A stretch of 64,000 nucleotides of DNA, taken from Streptococcus equinus. Its GTDB lineage: Bacteria > Bacillota > Bacilli > Lactobacillales > Streptococcaceae. The position numbers and the translations under genes were made by a program. The DNA is taken from NCBI RefSeq assembly GCF_900101445.1, contig NZ_FNKE01000001.1, positions 992,001-1,056,000 of the forward strand. The letters run 5' to 3'. The number at the start of each line of letters is the position of its first letter. Positions within the stretch are counted from its first letter, which is position 1. Below, in pieces: positions 45,686 to 54,566 of this stretch. The notes under the pieces were generated by a model that saw only the letters and a program-made list of their open reading frames with translations, was not told the origin of the DNA and did no database searches.

Positions 45686-47032
45686 TTACATTAATGCCAT
45701 TTTTACTGCGCTAAGTAATCCACTAGTTGTACCTGGAAATGCAAAAATCATTTGACTAAGGTCACGTGCTGTGACTTTTTGATTAGTCATCAATGTCAAA
45801 AGATTGATCATCTCACCAGCTTCATTACCTAAAAGGCTAGCGCCGACCAATTCTTTATTCTGATTAACAATCAGTGTCACATGCGCTTCATCTTCCAATT
45901 TTGTCTGGAATTTCAATTGTTGTCCAAATGGAATCTCAACAATGCGGTAAGCATCATTCTCACGAGCCTCAGCAACACTCACCCCAACTTGTGCAATGCG
46001 AGGGAAAGTATAAACAAGATTTGGAATAGCTGGATACTGAATTGCTTCTTGATTTACTCCAAGAATGTAAGCTGCAATATAATCTGATTCAAAACTTGCT
46101 GTCGGTGTCAAACGTGGGATTGTTTTATCAATGACATCCCCGCTGGCAAAAATATTTGGCACAGAAGTTTGCAGGTGATCATTAACAACGATTCCTGAAC
46201 GATTGTAGGCAATGCCAAGTTCATCAAGACCAAGATTTTCAACATTTGGAATACGTCCTGTTGCATCAAGAACGTAATCAGTCTCTAATTCCAAACCTTG
46301 CGCCGTTGTGACACGTAAACCAGCGTCAGTTTCTTCAACTGCTTGAACTGCTTGGTTGAAATGGAAATGAATACCTTCTGCTGTCATTTTAGCTACCACA
46401 CTATCAACATAATTTTCTTGATAAGCCGCTAAAGCTCTGTCGGCGTATTCAATAACATGCACTTCAGAACCAAGTTTAGCAGCCATGGTAGCAAATTCCA
46501 TAGAAATGATTCCTGCACCGATAAAAGTGATGCGTTTTGGCATTTCATCTAAATCAAGGAAATCACGGCTATCATGAAGATATTCTTGTCCTTTAATAGC
46601 CAAACGTGCTGGACGTTGACCAGTTCCAAGAACGATATACTCAGCGCTGACTTTGTCCTCATCCACACTGACCGTGTGAGCGTCAACTAATTTTCCATAA
46701 CCTTTTAGCAAATCAATCTGCATTTGCGCAAACATACCTTCCATAAGAGGAGCGTAAGTCGGAATTTCAGATTTTTTATAAGCCATAAGCTCTTGCCAGT
46801 TAACCTTAGTATTTCCAGTAATGCCAGCTTTTTCATAACGTGAAAGACCATCGATAAACTCAAATGGACTGTCTAATAAAAATTTGGCATTACAGCCATA
46901 ATTAGTACAAGTACCAGCAGTAACGTCTTTTTCAACAATGGCAACCTTTTTGCCGACTTGAGACAAAGTCACTGCTGCATGCCAATTAGCATGTCCTGAG
47001 CCAATAAAAATCACATCATAATCGTAAGTCAT
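45686..47032 (-). CDS. FAD-dependent pyridine-nucleotide disulfide oxidoreductase, atypical
   Basis: A 448-residue flavoprotein of the glutathione reductase/dihydrolipoamide dehydrogenase fold. FAD site VIFIGSGHANWHAAV (about 8-22), redox pair in GTCTNYGCNAK (CxxxxC, about 41-51), NAD(P) site ITFIGAGIISMEFATMAAKLG, second FAD site IFASGDVID, and the dimerisation domain. The C-terminal active-site motif HPTxxE is not present; FAFPGTTSG stands in its place. So the disulfide exists but the usual base is missing. Substrate unknown. It follows a ferritin-like gene by nine bases and both are divergent from an OhrR-type regulator, suggesting a peroxide or metal stress role. Confidence 0.88.
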   Translation of the reverse strand: MTYDYDVIFIGSGHANWHAAVTLSQVGKKVAIVEKDVTAGTCTNYGCNAKFLLDSPFEFIDGLSRYEKAGITGNTKVNWQELMAYKKSEIPTYAPLMEGMFAQMQIDLLKGYGKLVDAHTVSVDEDKVSAEYIVLGTGQRPARLAIKGQEYLHDSRDFLDLDEMPKRITFIGAGIISMEFATMAAKLGSEVHVIEYADRALAAYQENYVDSVVAKMTAEGIHFHFNQAVQAVEETDAGLRVTTAQGLELETDYVLDATGRIPNVENLGLDELGIAYNRSGIVVNDHLQTSVPNIFASGDVIDKTIPRLTPTASFESDYIAAYILGVNQEAIQYPAIPNLVYTFPRIAQVGVSVAEARENDAYRIVEIPFGQQLKFQTKLEDEAHVTLIVNQNKELVGASLLGNEAGEMINLLTLMTNQKVTARDLSQMIFAFPGTTSGLLSAVKMALM

Positions 47033-47041
47033 GTTTTCTCC

Positions 47042-47491
47042 TTAAAGCTGTTGTGTTAACCAGTTTTGGTAACCAACAGTATCAATTAAATCTAGTTGTT
47101 GTTGTGTCCACTGCAAATCATCATCTTCATCTTTATAATAATCTTTTAACAAATCGTAAGTCACCAAATCATTAGATGCAGCACCAACCAATGGCAATAA
47201 TTCTTTCAATCCTTCTTTTGAAACTTCCAAATCATGTCTTAGCCATTCCAAAGGACTAGCTGGCACTCCAAAGCTGACTTGATTTTGATAGCAAATTTTA
47301 CCTCCCAAATCTAAAATACGATTAAAGAGTTTTTGTGAAAAGTCACGTTCTTCCAAAGCGTGGCTTTTGTATTTGTCACCAAGTTTTGAAAATCCTTGTG
47401 CCTCAAAGTTCAAAGCGACAAGATCATGAATATTTGCTTGATTTAAAATTTTATTTCCGATTTTTTGTAATAATTCGATTGTATTTTCCAT
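47042..47491 (-). CDS. Ferritin-like protein with altered metal ligands
   Basis: A 149-residue helical protein with the bacterioferritin-like layout: helix with NFEAQGFSKLGDKYKSHALEERDFSQKLFNRILDLGG, then a C-terminal helix YKDEDDDLQWTQQQLDLIDTVG and NWLTQQL. By my hand alignment the first ExxH is ExxF and the second ExxH is ExxD, so the ferroxidase site is likely degenerate. It has GAGG before its ATG and is co-transcribed with the flavoprotein. Possible roles are iron or DNA protection or a docking partner for the oxidoreductase. Family call is moderate. Confidence 0.7.
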   Translation of the reverse strand: MENTIELLQKIGNKILNQANIHDLVALNFEAQGFSKLGDKYKSHALEERDFSQKLFNRILDLGGKICYQNQVSFGVPASPLEWLRHDLEVSKEGLKELLPLVGAASNDLVTYDLLKDYYKDEDDDLQWTQQQLDLIDTVGYQNWLTQQL

Positions 47492-47508
47492 AATTTCAAC
47501 CTCTTTTT

Positions 47509-47534
47509 ATAATCAGTCGCGCGCGATTGATTAT
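47509..47534. promoter_or_regulatory. 26-bp palindromic operator candidate in the OhrR divergon
   Basis: ATAATCAGTCGCG and its near-exact complement meet at 47521/47522, with one mismatched pair over 13 bp per arm. It touches a TAAACT -10 (47540-47535; -35 TTGACA at 47563-47558) and includes most of a TATAAT (47535-47530) of the minus-strand promoter. The GC-rich centre CGCGCGCG is unusual here. It is the natural operator candidate for the divergent regulator. Confidence 0.65.
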
Positions 47535-47625
47535 AGTTTACTACTCCATTTTCAAGTTGTCAACTTTTACATTTATTTTTTTCTATGTTATGATAAGAGC
47601 AAGTAAACACAAAGAAAGGGACGTT

Positions 47626-48066
47626 ATGCCAGAACAACATCCTACTTTAACTAATCAACTATGTTTTGCGATTTATAATGCTAATAGGGTTTTCAACCAA
47701 TTTTATAAACAAAAACTAGCCAAATTTGATTTAACCTATACGCAATATATTGTTCTCTTAGCACTTTGGGAAACTGACAATCTTGCTTTGCGTGAATTAG
47801 GAAAGCAGTTAGATCTTGCTAGCAATACGCTAACACCCCTTCTCAAGCGTTTAGAAGACAAAGGCTATCTAACACGCATTCGTCCTAAAGAAGACCATCG
47901 TCAGCTGATTATTGCCCTTACAGAAGCTGGTAAAGCCCTTCAAGCTGATGTTGAACAGGAATTGCACACCTGTGTAGGAGAATTCACTCCTGCTTTACAG
48001 GGAAAAATTGAAGAAATGATTGAAGACAATCACATCTTGATTGAAGAATTGAAAAAAATGCTTTAA
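47626..48066 (+). CDS. OhrR-type MarR-family peroxide sensor
   Basis: A 146-residue MarR protein. LTNQLCFAIYNANRVFNQFY then LAKFDLTYTQYIVLLALWE is the OhrR pattern, with the reactive cysteine (residue 13) that senses organic hydroperoxides and the tyrosines that hydrogen-bond to it. Winged helix KQLDLASNTLTPLLKRLEDKG, wing RPKEDHRQLII. A second cysteine lies at about residue 118. The ATG at 47626 follows GAAAGGGACG; a longer open frame is upstream but covers the promoter (TTTACA, 17 bases, TATGAT). No ohr gene is nearby; the divergent ferritin-like and flavoprotein genes are the likely targets. Confidence 0.85.
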   Translation: MPEQHPTLTNQLCFAIYNANRVFNQFYKQKLAKFDLTYTQYIVLLALWETDNLALRELGKQLDLASNTLTPLLKRLEDKGYLTRIRPKEDHRQLIIALTEAGKALQADVEQELHTCVGEFTPALQGKIEEMIEDNHILIEELKKML

Positions 48067-48070
48067 AAAA

Positions 48071-48098
48071 GAGTTTGGATTAAATCCAAACTCCTTTT
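48071..48098. terminator. Bidirectional terminator between ohrR-like gene and smpB
   Basis: GAGTTTGGAT and ATCCAAACTC with A-run before and T-rich sequence after; convergent genes on both sides. Confidence 0.85.
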
Positions 48099-48104
48099 GT
48101 TTTA

Positions 48105-48572
48105 TTATCTTGCGTTGAAATTTTTCATTTGACGTTTGATGTCACGGTCTTGCTCGCGTCGCTTGATTGTCTCACGTTTATCGTAATCGTGTTTCCCTTT
48201 AGCCACTCCAAGTAAAACCTTAGCAAAACCATTTTTCAAATAAACTTTAAGAGGAATAAGAGTCATTCCTGTTCCTTTTAAGTCATTTGATAATTTTTCA
48301 ATTTCACGTTTTTTAAGCAATAATTTACGTGTACGCTCAGGCTCTTGGTTCCAGATATTTCCTTGTTCAAAAGGAGAAATGTGGACATTAATCAACCAAG
48401 CTTCGCCATTTTTTATTTGAGCGTAACCGTCTTTTAGCTGAATACGTGCAGCACGAACACTCTTGATTTCAGTTCCTGTCAAGACGATTCCAGCTTCAAT
48501 GGTATCAACTATATTATAGTCATGACGTGCCTTTTTATTTTGGGCAACGACATTTCCTTCACCTTTTGGCAT
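48105..48572 (-). CDS. smpB: SsrA-binding protein SmpB
   Basis: A 155-residue tmRNA partner for rescue of stalled ribosomes. The oligonucleotide-binding barrel carries [24 protein letters not shown] and [11 protein letters not shown]; the basic tail [24 protein letters not shown] forms the helix that enters the decoding channel. Length and start ([19 protein letters not shown]) are standard. It lies 57 bases after rnr in the usual secG-rnr-smpB order. Confidence 0.96.
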   Translation of the reverse strand: MPKGEGNVVAQNKKARHDYNIVDTIEAGIVLTGTEIKSVRAARIQLKDGYAQIKNGEAWLINVHISPFEQGNIWNQEPERTRKLLLKKREIEKLSNDLKGTGMTLIPLKVYLKNGFAKVLLGVAKGKHDYDKRETIKRREQDRDIKRQMKNFNAR

Positions 48573-48629
48573 ATTAAGCTACCTCTCTTGTGTCAAAATT
48601 TTTGGCTTAGCAATGAGGCTTGTCACCTT

Positions 48630-50975
48630 TTATTTTTTAGCTTTGCGAGTTTTTTTCTTAGCTACTTCTTTGTAGAAAGGTTTCTTGCCTGATTTTTTAG
48701 AAGATGATTTTGACGATTTATGATTACGTTGTTTATTTGATTTGTGATCTTTTTTATGGTCTTTGTGATTGTCAGATTTTGGACGACGTTTGTCTTTTCC
48801 AGAACGGTCTTTACGTGATTTCTTCACTTTTTCAATCACATCATAATCACTTGGAATGTATTCAAAGTCAATATCACCAGTTTCTTTGTCGGCACGTGTC
48901 AATTTAATCTTGATTTGTTGACCAACGCGGAAGACTTTACCTGATTTTTCACCTTGAAGGGTCAAAGTACGTTCGTTGTAATTATAGAATTCTGGTAAGG
49001 TTGTGATGTGAACAAGACCTTCAATGGTATTTGGCAATTCGATAAACATACCAAATTTCACGACGCTAGCCACCACACCATCAAATTCTTGTCCAACGTA
49101 TTCTTCCATGTATTCAGCTTTTTTCATCGCTTCAACCACACGTTCGGCATCAATCGCACGACGTTCTAGAGTTGAAGATGATGTTGCCAATTCTGGAATC
49201 ACATTTCTGAAGTGTTCAATCTTCTCATCTGTCACTTGTGTGTATTCACGAATCATGCGGTGAACAAGAAGGTCAGGGTAACGACGGATTGGACTTGTAA
49301 AGTGTGTGTAGTACTCAGCAGCCAAGCCATAGTGCCCATGATTGTGCTCAGAATAACGTGCTTGTTGCATTGAACGAAGAAGCATCATATTCAAAACTTC
49401 AGCACCTGGTTTTCCTTCAACTTTTGCCATGAAATCTTGAAGAGCTTGTTGGCTAATTTTGTTAGCTGTCCCGTGAATTTGCACTCCAAAAATGCTTGCG
49501 TAATCAAGGAATTTTTGTAATTTTTCAGCTTTAGGATCTTCGTGGATACGGTAGATAAATGGCAATTTGCGTTTTGCAAAGTGTTCTGCCACTGTTTCGT
49601 TAGCTGCCAGCATGAAGGATTCAATCATGCGCTCTGCAATTCCACGCTCACGAATCACGATGTCAACTGGCATCCCTTTGTCATTGACAATGATTTTAGC
49701 ATCGCTAGTATCAAAATTAAGTGCCCCACGACGCACGCGCATCTTCTCTAAGATATTGTGAAGGGCAGCCATGTGGTGAATTGACTCAACGATTGGTTGG
49801 TATTTTTCAATTAACTCTTCATCACCAGCAATGATGTCGTTGACATCACTATAAGTCATACGGAAAGTTGTTTTAATGACTGATTGACAGATTTGGTGAT
49901 TCACCACGTGACCATTACGGTCAATTTCCATCAAACATGATTGTGTTAAACGGTCCACATTCGGATTCAACGAACAGATACCATTTGACAAACGTTCTGG
50001 CAACATTGGCACCACACGGTCAGTTACATACACAGATGTCCCGCGGGCTACTGCTTCACGGTTAAGGGCAGATCCTTCTGTGACATAGTAAGACACGTCA
50101 GCGATGTGAACACCTAACTCAAAGTTACCATTATCTAAAAGTTTGATATGAACCGCATCATCCAAGTCTTTAGCATCAGCACCATCAATGGTAAATGTGA
50201 TTTCATTACGTAAATCAACACGACCAATCAAATCTTTTTCAGATGGCGCATCTGGAACAGCATTAGCTTCAGCCATAACGTCTTCTGGAAATTCTGATTT
50301 GATGTCCATTGATTCAAGGACTTCAAGAACATCAATTCCGACATCACCTTGGTGACCAACGATATCACGAACATGACCGACAAAGTAATCATGACCACGC
50401 GTTGGGTATTTATCGATATCAACCTTGATGATTTCAGTTCCATCTAAAACTACAGGTTCTTTTTTGATGTAGATTTTTTGTTGGATTTTTTGGTTTTTAG
50501 ACTTGATGTAACCAGCGTATTTTGGTTTTTCATCGTCTAGGATAAATTTCCCAACGACAGTTTTTAAACTGCGTTCAACGATTCCGACAATGCGGACTTC
50601 AGCGGCTGTTCCTTTAAGACGGTTAGCAGGTTTCTTAATCACAGCTTCAACCGTGTCACCATCGACAGCATGACCAACGTCATTTCGCCCAACAAACATA
50701 TCGTCTTCGTCTTCATCGACAGACAAGAAACCAAAACCAGCTTTGTTAGCACGAAAGACTCCAGTGACCGTAATTTCTTTTTTCTTCTCTACTTTTTTAC
50801 GAAGAGCAAGGCTACCGCTATCATCAAAACGGAGTTCACCCTGACTTTCTAACTGTGAAATTTCTTTAACAAGCAATGGAAATTTTTCAGCACCAGTCAT
50901 ATCCAAACCAGCTGCCAAATCGTTAATATTAACTTTTCCATGCTCTTTTAAATAAGCAATAATATTTTCATTCAT
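48630..50975 (-). CDS. rnr: Ribonuclease R
   Basis: A 781-residue 3'-5' exoribonuclease that degrades structured RNA and works with SmpB-tmRNA. Order: N-terminal winged helix (about 1-60), cold-shock domains, RNB catalytic domain with four aspartates in FTIDGADAKDLDDAVHI, S1 domain (EFDGVVASVVKFGMFIELP) and a very basic tail (about 715-781; KDHKKDHKSNKQRNHKSSK). The ATG at 50975 gives MNENIIAYLKEHGKVNIN; a TTG start six codons earlier is possible. No clear ribosome site is seen at either, which is unusual. Confidence 0.95.
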   Translation of the reverse strand: MNENIIAYLKEHGKVNINDLAAGLDMTGAEKFPLLVKEISQLESQGELRFDDSGSLALRKKVEKKKEITVTGVFRANKAGFGFLSVDEDEDDMFVGRNDVGHAVDGDTVEAVIKKPANRLKGTAAEVRIVGIVERSLKTVVGKFILDDEKPKYAGYIKSKNQKIQQKIYIKKEPVVLDGTEIIKVDIDKYPTRGHDYFVGHVRDIVGHQGDVGIDVLEVLESMDIKSEFPEDVMAEANAVPDAPSEKDLIGRVDLRNEITFTIDGADAKDLDDAVHIKLLDNGNFELGVHIADVSYYVTEGSALNREAVARGTSVYVTDRVVPMLPERLSNGICSLNPNVDRLTQSCLMEIDRNGHVVNHQICQSVIKTTFRMTYSDVNDIIAGDEELIEKYQPIVESIHHMAALHNILEKMRVRRGALNFDTSDAKIIVNDKGMPVDIVIRERGIAERMIESFMLAANETVAEHFAKRKLPFIYRIHEDPKAEKLQKFLDYASIFGVQIHGTANKISQQALQDFMAKVEGKPGAEVLNMMLLRSMQQARYSEHNHGHYGLAAEYYTHFTSPIRRYPDLLVHRMIREYTQVTDEKIEHFRNVIPELATSSSTLERRAIDAERVVEAMKKAEYMEEYVGQEFDGVVASVVKFGMFIELPNTIEGLVHITTLPEFYNYNERTLTLQGEKSGKVFRVGQQIKIKLTRADKETGDIDFEYIPSDYDVIEKVKKSRKDRSGKDKRRPKSDNHKDHKKDHKSNKQRNHKSSKSSSKKSGKKPFYKEVAKKKTRKAKK

Positions 50976-51121
50976 AATTGTGATTATTAGCAAGACCGAT
51001 TCGCAAAAAAAGCCCCGCTATCTTCTATCCTCTCGTTTTCTAGCTTGATGGAAGTTGTGAAAAGTCACTGAATTTCAAATTCCAATCCGCTATTGGACAG
51101 ACTCCTCACTACTTACTTAAT
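50976..51121 (-). promoter_or_regulatory. Structured rnr leader
   Basis: The spacer before rnr holds small hairpins on the minus strand (CCAAT-agcgg-ATTGG; GTGA-cttt-TCAC) and GCGGGGCTTTTTTT close to the start. No ORF, no known riboswitch recognised. Confidence 0.35.
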
Positions 51122-51151
51122 AATAAAAAATGAGCTGAATGACCAGCTCAT
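51122..51151 (-). terminator. Terminator of secG
   Basis: ATGAGCTG and CAGCTCAT with a six-base loop, followed on the minus strand by TTTTTTATTA. Confidence 0.75.
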
Positions 51152-51221
51152 GAATTTTCGTACAAAATTCAAGATGCGCAGCCAACGTAAGCTAAGATGC
51201 AGCTTTGTCGTCAGTTGCTAT

Positions 51222-51458
51222 CTATTTACTTGATAAGATTGCTAGCGCTAAAGCAATTGCTAGCCAAAAGAAAACTAGAACTGCTGTAAAACGTTGCATA
51301 AACGCTTCGAAGCCACGCGCTTTAGTACGTTCAAATAAAGCTTCTGAACCGCTGTTATCAAATACGTTGCTACTTGGATTTTTCTGTGGTTGCATAAAAA
51401 TGGCAATCACGATAATAACAGATAATACCAGCAAAATTGTCAGTAGTACATTGTACAT
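51222..51458 (-). CDS. secG: Protein translocase subunit SecG
   Basis: A 78-residue SecG with two membrane helices (about 3-23 and 57-76) and the linker MQPQKNPSSNVFDNSGSEALF. It supports SecYEG export. The ATG at 51458 (MYNVLLTILLVLSV) matches family starts; a GTG three codons earlier also exists. A promoter with extended -10 (TGATAGAAT) lies upstream. The 110-base spacer to rpmG shows only AGAAGC/GCTTCT complementarity. Confidence 0.92.
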   Translation of the reverse strand: MYNVLLTILLVLSVIIVIAIFMQPQKNPSSNVFDNSGSEALFERTKARGFEAFMQRFTAVLVFFWLAIALALAILSSK

Positions 51459-51575
51459 ATGTTTCACTAAGAACGCGTCAGAAGCTTAACTCTGGGAAAA
51501 AATCCGCTACTTTTTGCTTCTGGGTTCTATTTCCTTTCCTACACTATGGTCTTAATTATTCTATCATAAATATCC

Positions 51576-51722
51576 CTACGATTCAATATGTAGGGTTACT
51601 TTTCGCTCTTTGGGACAGTATTTAGGAACCTGAATTTTGTCAGGATGAGTTGCTTTATTTTTACTTGTTAAATAATTCTTGCTGCCGCAACTACTGCATT
51701 TCAAATTAATCTTTACTCTCAC
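51576..51722 (-). CDS. rpmG: 50S ribosomal protein L33
   Basis: A 48-residue L33 with [20 protein letters not shown] and [20 protein letters not shown]. The first CxxC pair is kept while the second pair is reduced to one cysteine (CPKE), the form usual in streptococci. The start is GTG and overlaps the stop of the exporter gene (GTGA), so it is translationally coupled. Too short to be found by length-limited gene calling. Confidence 0.93.
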   Translation of the reverse strand: MRVKINLKCSSCGSKNYLTSKNKATHPDKIQVPKYCPKERKVTLHIES

Positions 51723-52924
51723 ACGATTTCCTTAACTTTTAAATATTTTCTAAAACTGATAAGGCTCCATACAAAGTTTACAAAGACGATAAGACTTGTC
51801 ACGTAGAACACTGAACGGTATCCCATTCCTGTCGCGATAGCTGAGCCAACAAACGGTCCAACGACTTGTCCGATATTCATAAACATTTGATTATAGCTGA
51901 AAATACGTGAAATTCCTTCTCTTGGCGTGATTTTAGTCAGTAGTGAGTTAACACTTGGCATCAGCGCACCTGTACCAAAACCATACAAGAAGCGCACAAT
52001 TCCGAGTTCAAGTGAATTTCTTGCAAGGGCACACAAGACGTACATACTAAAGCTATAAAATAGAGCTATCAAAAGTAGTCTATGATTACCTATTTTATCA
52101 CCAATTTTACCAAGAGTCGAGCTCGATAACATACTTGAAAAACCAAGAGCAGACACAATCAGACCAGATACAAACATGAGATTTTCAGTTTGTCCAAGAT
52201 TACGAATGTATAAGGTCAAAATTGGGGCAATAGATTGTGCTGAAATTTGGATAATCATACTTGTCACAAAAAGCCCGATTAGAATTTGCTTGTCCTTAAT
52301 TGATGAAAAGAGTTCGCGAGTTGACATGGCATTGGCCTTAGCCACAGGTTTGAAATCTTCTTTAATCAAAAAGACTGTCAGCAAATTACAGATTAACAAA
52401 ATAAAACCGACCAGTAAAAAGACTTGTCGAATGCCTAACCATTCAGCTAACACTCCTCCAAGTAAGGGACCAATTAGGCTCCCGCCAATCATACCAGTTG
52501 CTAGCGTTCCAAGTGCATAACCTGAACGATTTTTAGGAGCTTGACTGGCAATCAAGGCTGTTGAGTTAGGAATGTATCCTGAAAAGAGACCATTTAATAG
52601 CCTCAGTGCTAAAAGCCAAAAGACATTAGGAACAAAAGCCAAGCCACCCATTGTAAAGGTCATGACCAAGCTTGCCCTAACCATCATCGGTTTACGGCCA
52701 TATCGGTCAGCGAGCCGCCCCCACACCGGAGCAATCAAAGCAGAGGCTAAAGCTGATAAAGATACCGCTAGACCAGCGTACCATTCAACTTTATTTTTGG
52801 GAGCGCCTAGTTCTTCTACATACAAAGCCATAAATGGCATAACAAGCGAAAAGCTTGCCCCAGTAAAAAAGTTACCAAGCCAAGCCACTCGTAAATTTTG
52901 TTTCCAATTAACTTCGTTACTTAT
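51719..52924 (-). CDS. pmrA: PmrA-like MFS multidrug exporter with apparent ATA start
   Basis: A 12-helix major facilitator. MFS motif [13 protein letters not shown] lies between helices 2 and 3. It matches PmrA of pneumococcus, a fluoroquinolone and dye efflux pump, in length and sequence style. The first standard start in frame is GTG at 52888, without ribosome site. The frame continues upstream and codes [18 protein letters not shown], the normal PmrA N-terminus, beginning at ATA (52924) that has AGAAGGTG seven bases ahead. So the ancestral ATG appears changed to ATA. Own promoter with TGCTATAAT at 52962-52970. It may be poorly translated. Confidence 0.85.
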   Translation of the reverse strand: MSNEVNWKQNLRVAWLGNFFTGASFSLVMPFMALYVEELGAPKNKVEWYAGLAVSLSALASALIAPVWGRLADRYGRKPMMVRASLVMTFTMGGLAFVPNVFWLLALRLLNGLFSGYIPNSTALIASQAPKNRSGYALGTLATGMIGGSLIGPLLGGVLAEWLGIRQVFLLVGFILLICNLLTVFLIKEDFKPVAKANAMSTRELFSSIKDKQILIGLFVTSMIIQISAQSIAPILTLYIRNLGQTENLMFVSGLIVSALGFSSMLSSSTLGKIGDKIGNHRLLLIALFYSFSMYVLCALARNSLELGIVRFLYGFGTGALMPSVNSLLTKITPREGISRIFSYNQMFMNIGQVVGPFVGSAIATGMGYRSVFYVTSLIVFVNFVWSLISFRKYLKVKEIV

Positions 52925-52961
52925 GATTGTTCACCTTCTTTTCAAAAAAACGTCAATTGCT

Positions 52962-52970
52962 ATTATAGCA
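52962..52970 (-). promoter_or_regulatory. Extended -10 promoter of pmrA-rpmG
   Basis: TGCTATAAT on the minus strand, about 38 bases before the ATA start. A palindromic AAAACGTTTT lies near 53004-53013, further upstream, and is only a weak cre match (11 of 14). Confidence 0.6.
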
Positions 52971-53060
52971 CATTCCAAAAGAATTACTAAAAACTTGCTA
53001 CGCAAAACGTTTTCCTGAAAAATATGCAGAAAAGCAGACGATTTTCTAATCAATCATCGC

Positions 53061-53648
53061 CTATAATTCTTGTAAAAGCTGAGCAATTTGTACTTTTAAT
53101 TCAGAAAGGTCACCACTGTTATCCAGCAATTTGTCAGCATAAGGCTTTTTAGCTTCCGTCGACATTTGGCTAGCTATACGCTTCTTAGCTTCTTCTTTTG
53201 AAAAATGATTGCGCAGCACCAGACGTTCCAGTTGTGTTTTCTCATCAAGATGAACCAACCAAATATCATCAAACCAATCCATGTAATCATGTTCAATCAA
53301 AAGCGGAATATCCATGAAAAAGACTTCCTGAGTTTTCGCAAGCTCATCTCGCCTTCTAGCCAATTCTTCTCGAATGATACCATTTTGCAGACGCGACGAC
53401 TTTTCTAGCATATCTTTGCTTGAAAAAATCAACTGACCTAATTTTTTACGATCGAGTTCACCATTTTCTTGAAGAATGTCAGTACCAAGCCAGCTGCAAA
53501 GGGCTTGATAAAGTTTTCCTCCTTTAGCCTGAAGTTCGTGAACCACCTGGTCAGCATCAATCACTTGATAACCATGCTTTCTGATTTCAGCAACAACGGT
53601 TGACTTGCCAGAAGCAATACCTCCTGTTATTCCAATTATTTTCGTCAT
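53061..53648 (-). CDS. coaE: Dephospho-CoA kinase
   Basis: A 195-residue P-loop kinase for the last step of coenzyme A synthesis. P-loop [12 protein letters not shown] (about 6-17), DADQVVHEL and the lid with [20 protein letters not shown]. The ATG at 53648 overlaps the mutM stop by four bases (ATGA), so mutM and coaE are coupled; a longer frame from 53669 lies inside mutM. Confidence 0.95.
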   Translation of the reverse strand: MTKIIGITGGIASGKSTVVAEIRKHGYQVIDADQVVHELQAKGGKLYQALCSWLGTDILQENGELDRKKLGQLIFSSKDMLEKSSRLQNGIIREELARRRDELAKTQEVFFMDIPLLIEHDYMDWFDDIWLVHLDEKTQLERLVLRNHFSKEEAKKRIASQMSTEAKKPYADKLLDNSGDLSELKVQIAQLLQEL

Positions 53649-54466
53649 CGTTTTTGACAAGCAGGACAAAGATGCGTCCCGCGACCTCCTACTTTTATTT
53701 TTTCAATTGGTGTGGCGCAGCGTGGGCAAGGCTCATCTGTCTTTCCATAAACTTGCAAGTAGTCTTGCATGCTGCCATTTTCACCAAGCGCATTTTGGTA
53801 AGTTCTGATAGTTGAACCGCCTTTTTCAATGCCAAGTTGTAAAATACGGATAATCTCATCGTGAAGCAAGTTGATTTCATCTTTTTGAAGACTATCAGCC
53901 TGATGTTCAGGATGAATTTTAGCTGCCCAGAGAACCTCATCCACGTAGATATTTCCAAGACCAGCCACCAAAGTCTGGTCTAAAAGATAAGGCTTTATGA
54001 GTTTTTTAGAATCAGACAACTTTCTAGCAAATTCTGCCACATCAAAGTCTTCCTTGGTTGGCTCAGGACCTAGTTTTCTTTTTTGAAAATAAGCTGCAAC
54101 CTGACTTTTAGCCATTAACTCCATCGTGCCAAATTTTCGGACATCTTGATAAACCAAAGTCGACCCATTGTCCAAACCAAAAAAGATATGAAAATGTTTG
54201 TTTTCTGGAACGTAATCCTCAAACAGCAGATATTTTCCTTCCATTCTCAGATGAGAAATAATTACTTGATCATCTAAATTCAACAACAAATATTTCCCAC
54301 GTCTACCAATCGACTGAAAGGTTTGACCAAGTAAATCAAACTCAAAAGCACTTAAATCCGTTTTAACCATTTTCGGTACACGAACATCAACCGACACAAT
54401 TTTTCGCCCAACAATCAAACGCTCAAGACCACGACGAACAGTCTCAACCTCAGGTAATTCCGGCAT
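53645..54466 (-). CDS. mutM: Formamidopyrimidine-DNA glycosylase
   Basis: A 273-residue bifunctional glycosylase/AP lyase removing 8-oxoguanine. N-terminal [17 protein letters not shown] gives the catalytic Pro2 and Glu3. The helix-two-turn-helix region contains [15 protein letters not shown], and the zinc finger CPRC ... CPAC is complete at the C-terminus. An 86-base hairpin ends 14 bases before the start codon, where the ribosome site is weak (AGAAAG). Overlaps coaE. Confidence 0.96.
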   Translation of the reverse strand: MPELPEVETVRRGLERLIVGRKIVSVDVRVPKMVKTDLSAFEFDLLGQTFQSIGRRGKYLLLNLDDQVIISHLRMEGKYLLFEDYVPENKHFHIFFGLDNGSTLVYQDVRKFGTMELMAKSQVAAYFQKRKLGPEPTKEDFDVAEFARKLSDSKKLIKPYLLDQTLVAGLGNIYVDEVLWAAKIHPEHQADSLQKDEINLLHDEIIRILQLGIEKGGSTIRTYQNALGENGSMQDYLQVYGKTDEPCPRCATPIEKIKVGGRGTHLCPACQKR

Positions 54467-54480
54467 CTTTCTGATACAAA

Positions 54481-54566
54481 GGACGTAAAAGGCAAAGTAA
54501 AATTAGGAGGTCATCAGAAATCCTGATTTCTGAAATGACCTATCTATTTTACACAGCCTTTCGTCC
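54481..54566. repeat. Long imperfect hairpin directly upstream of mutM
   Basis: Arms 54481-54522 and 54525-54566 are complementary over nearly their full length with a few mismatches and small bulges. Matching blocks from the outside inwards are GGACG/CGTCC, AAAGGC/GCCTTT, GTAAAA/TTTTAC, AGGTCAT/ATGACCT and AGAAATC/GATTTCT. No ORF. It could be a MITE-like remnant or an RNA structure controlling mutM. A second smaller stem, AGGAGGTG/CACCTCCT (54621-54628, 54641-54648), lies between it and era. Confidence 0.8.
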
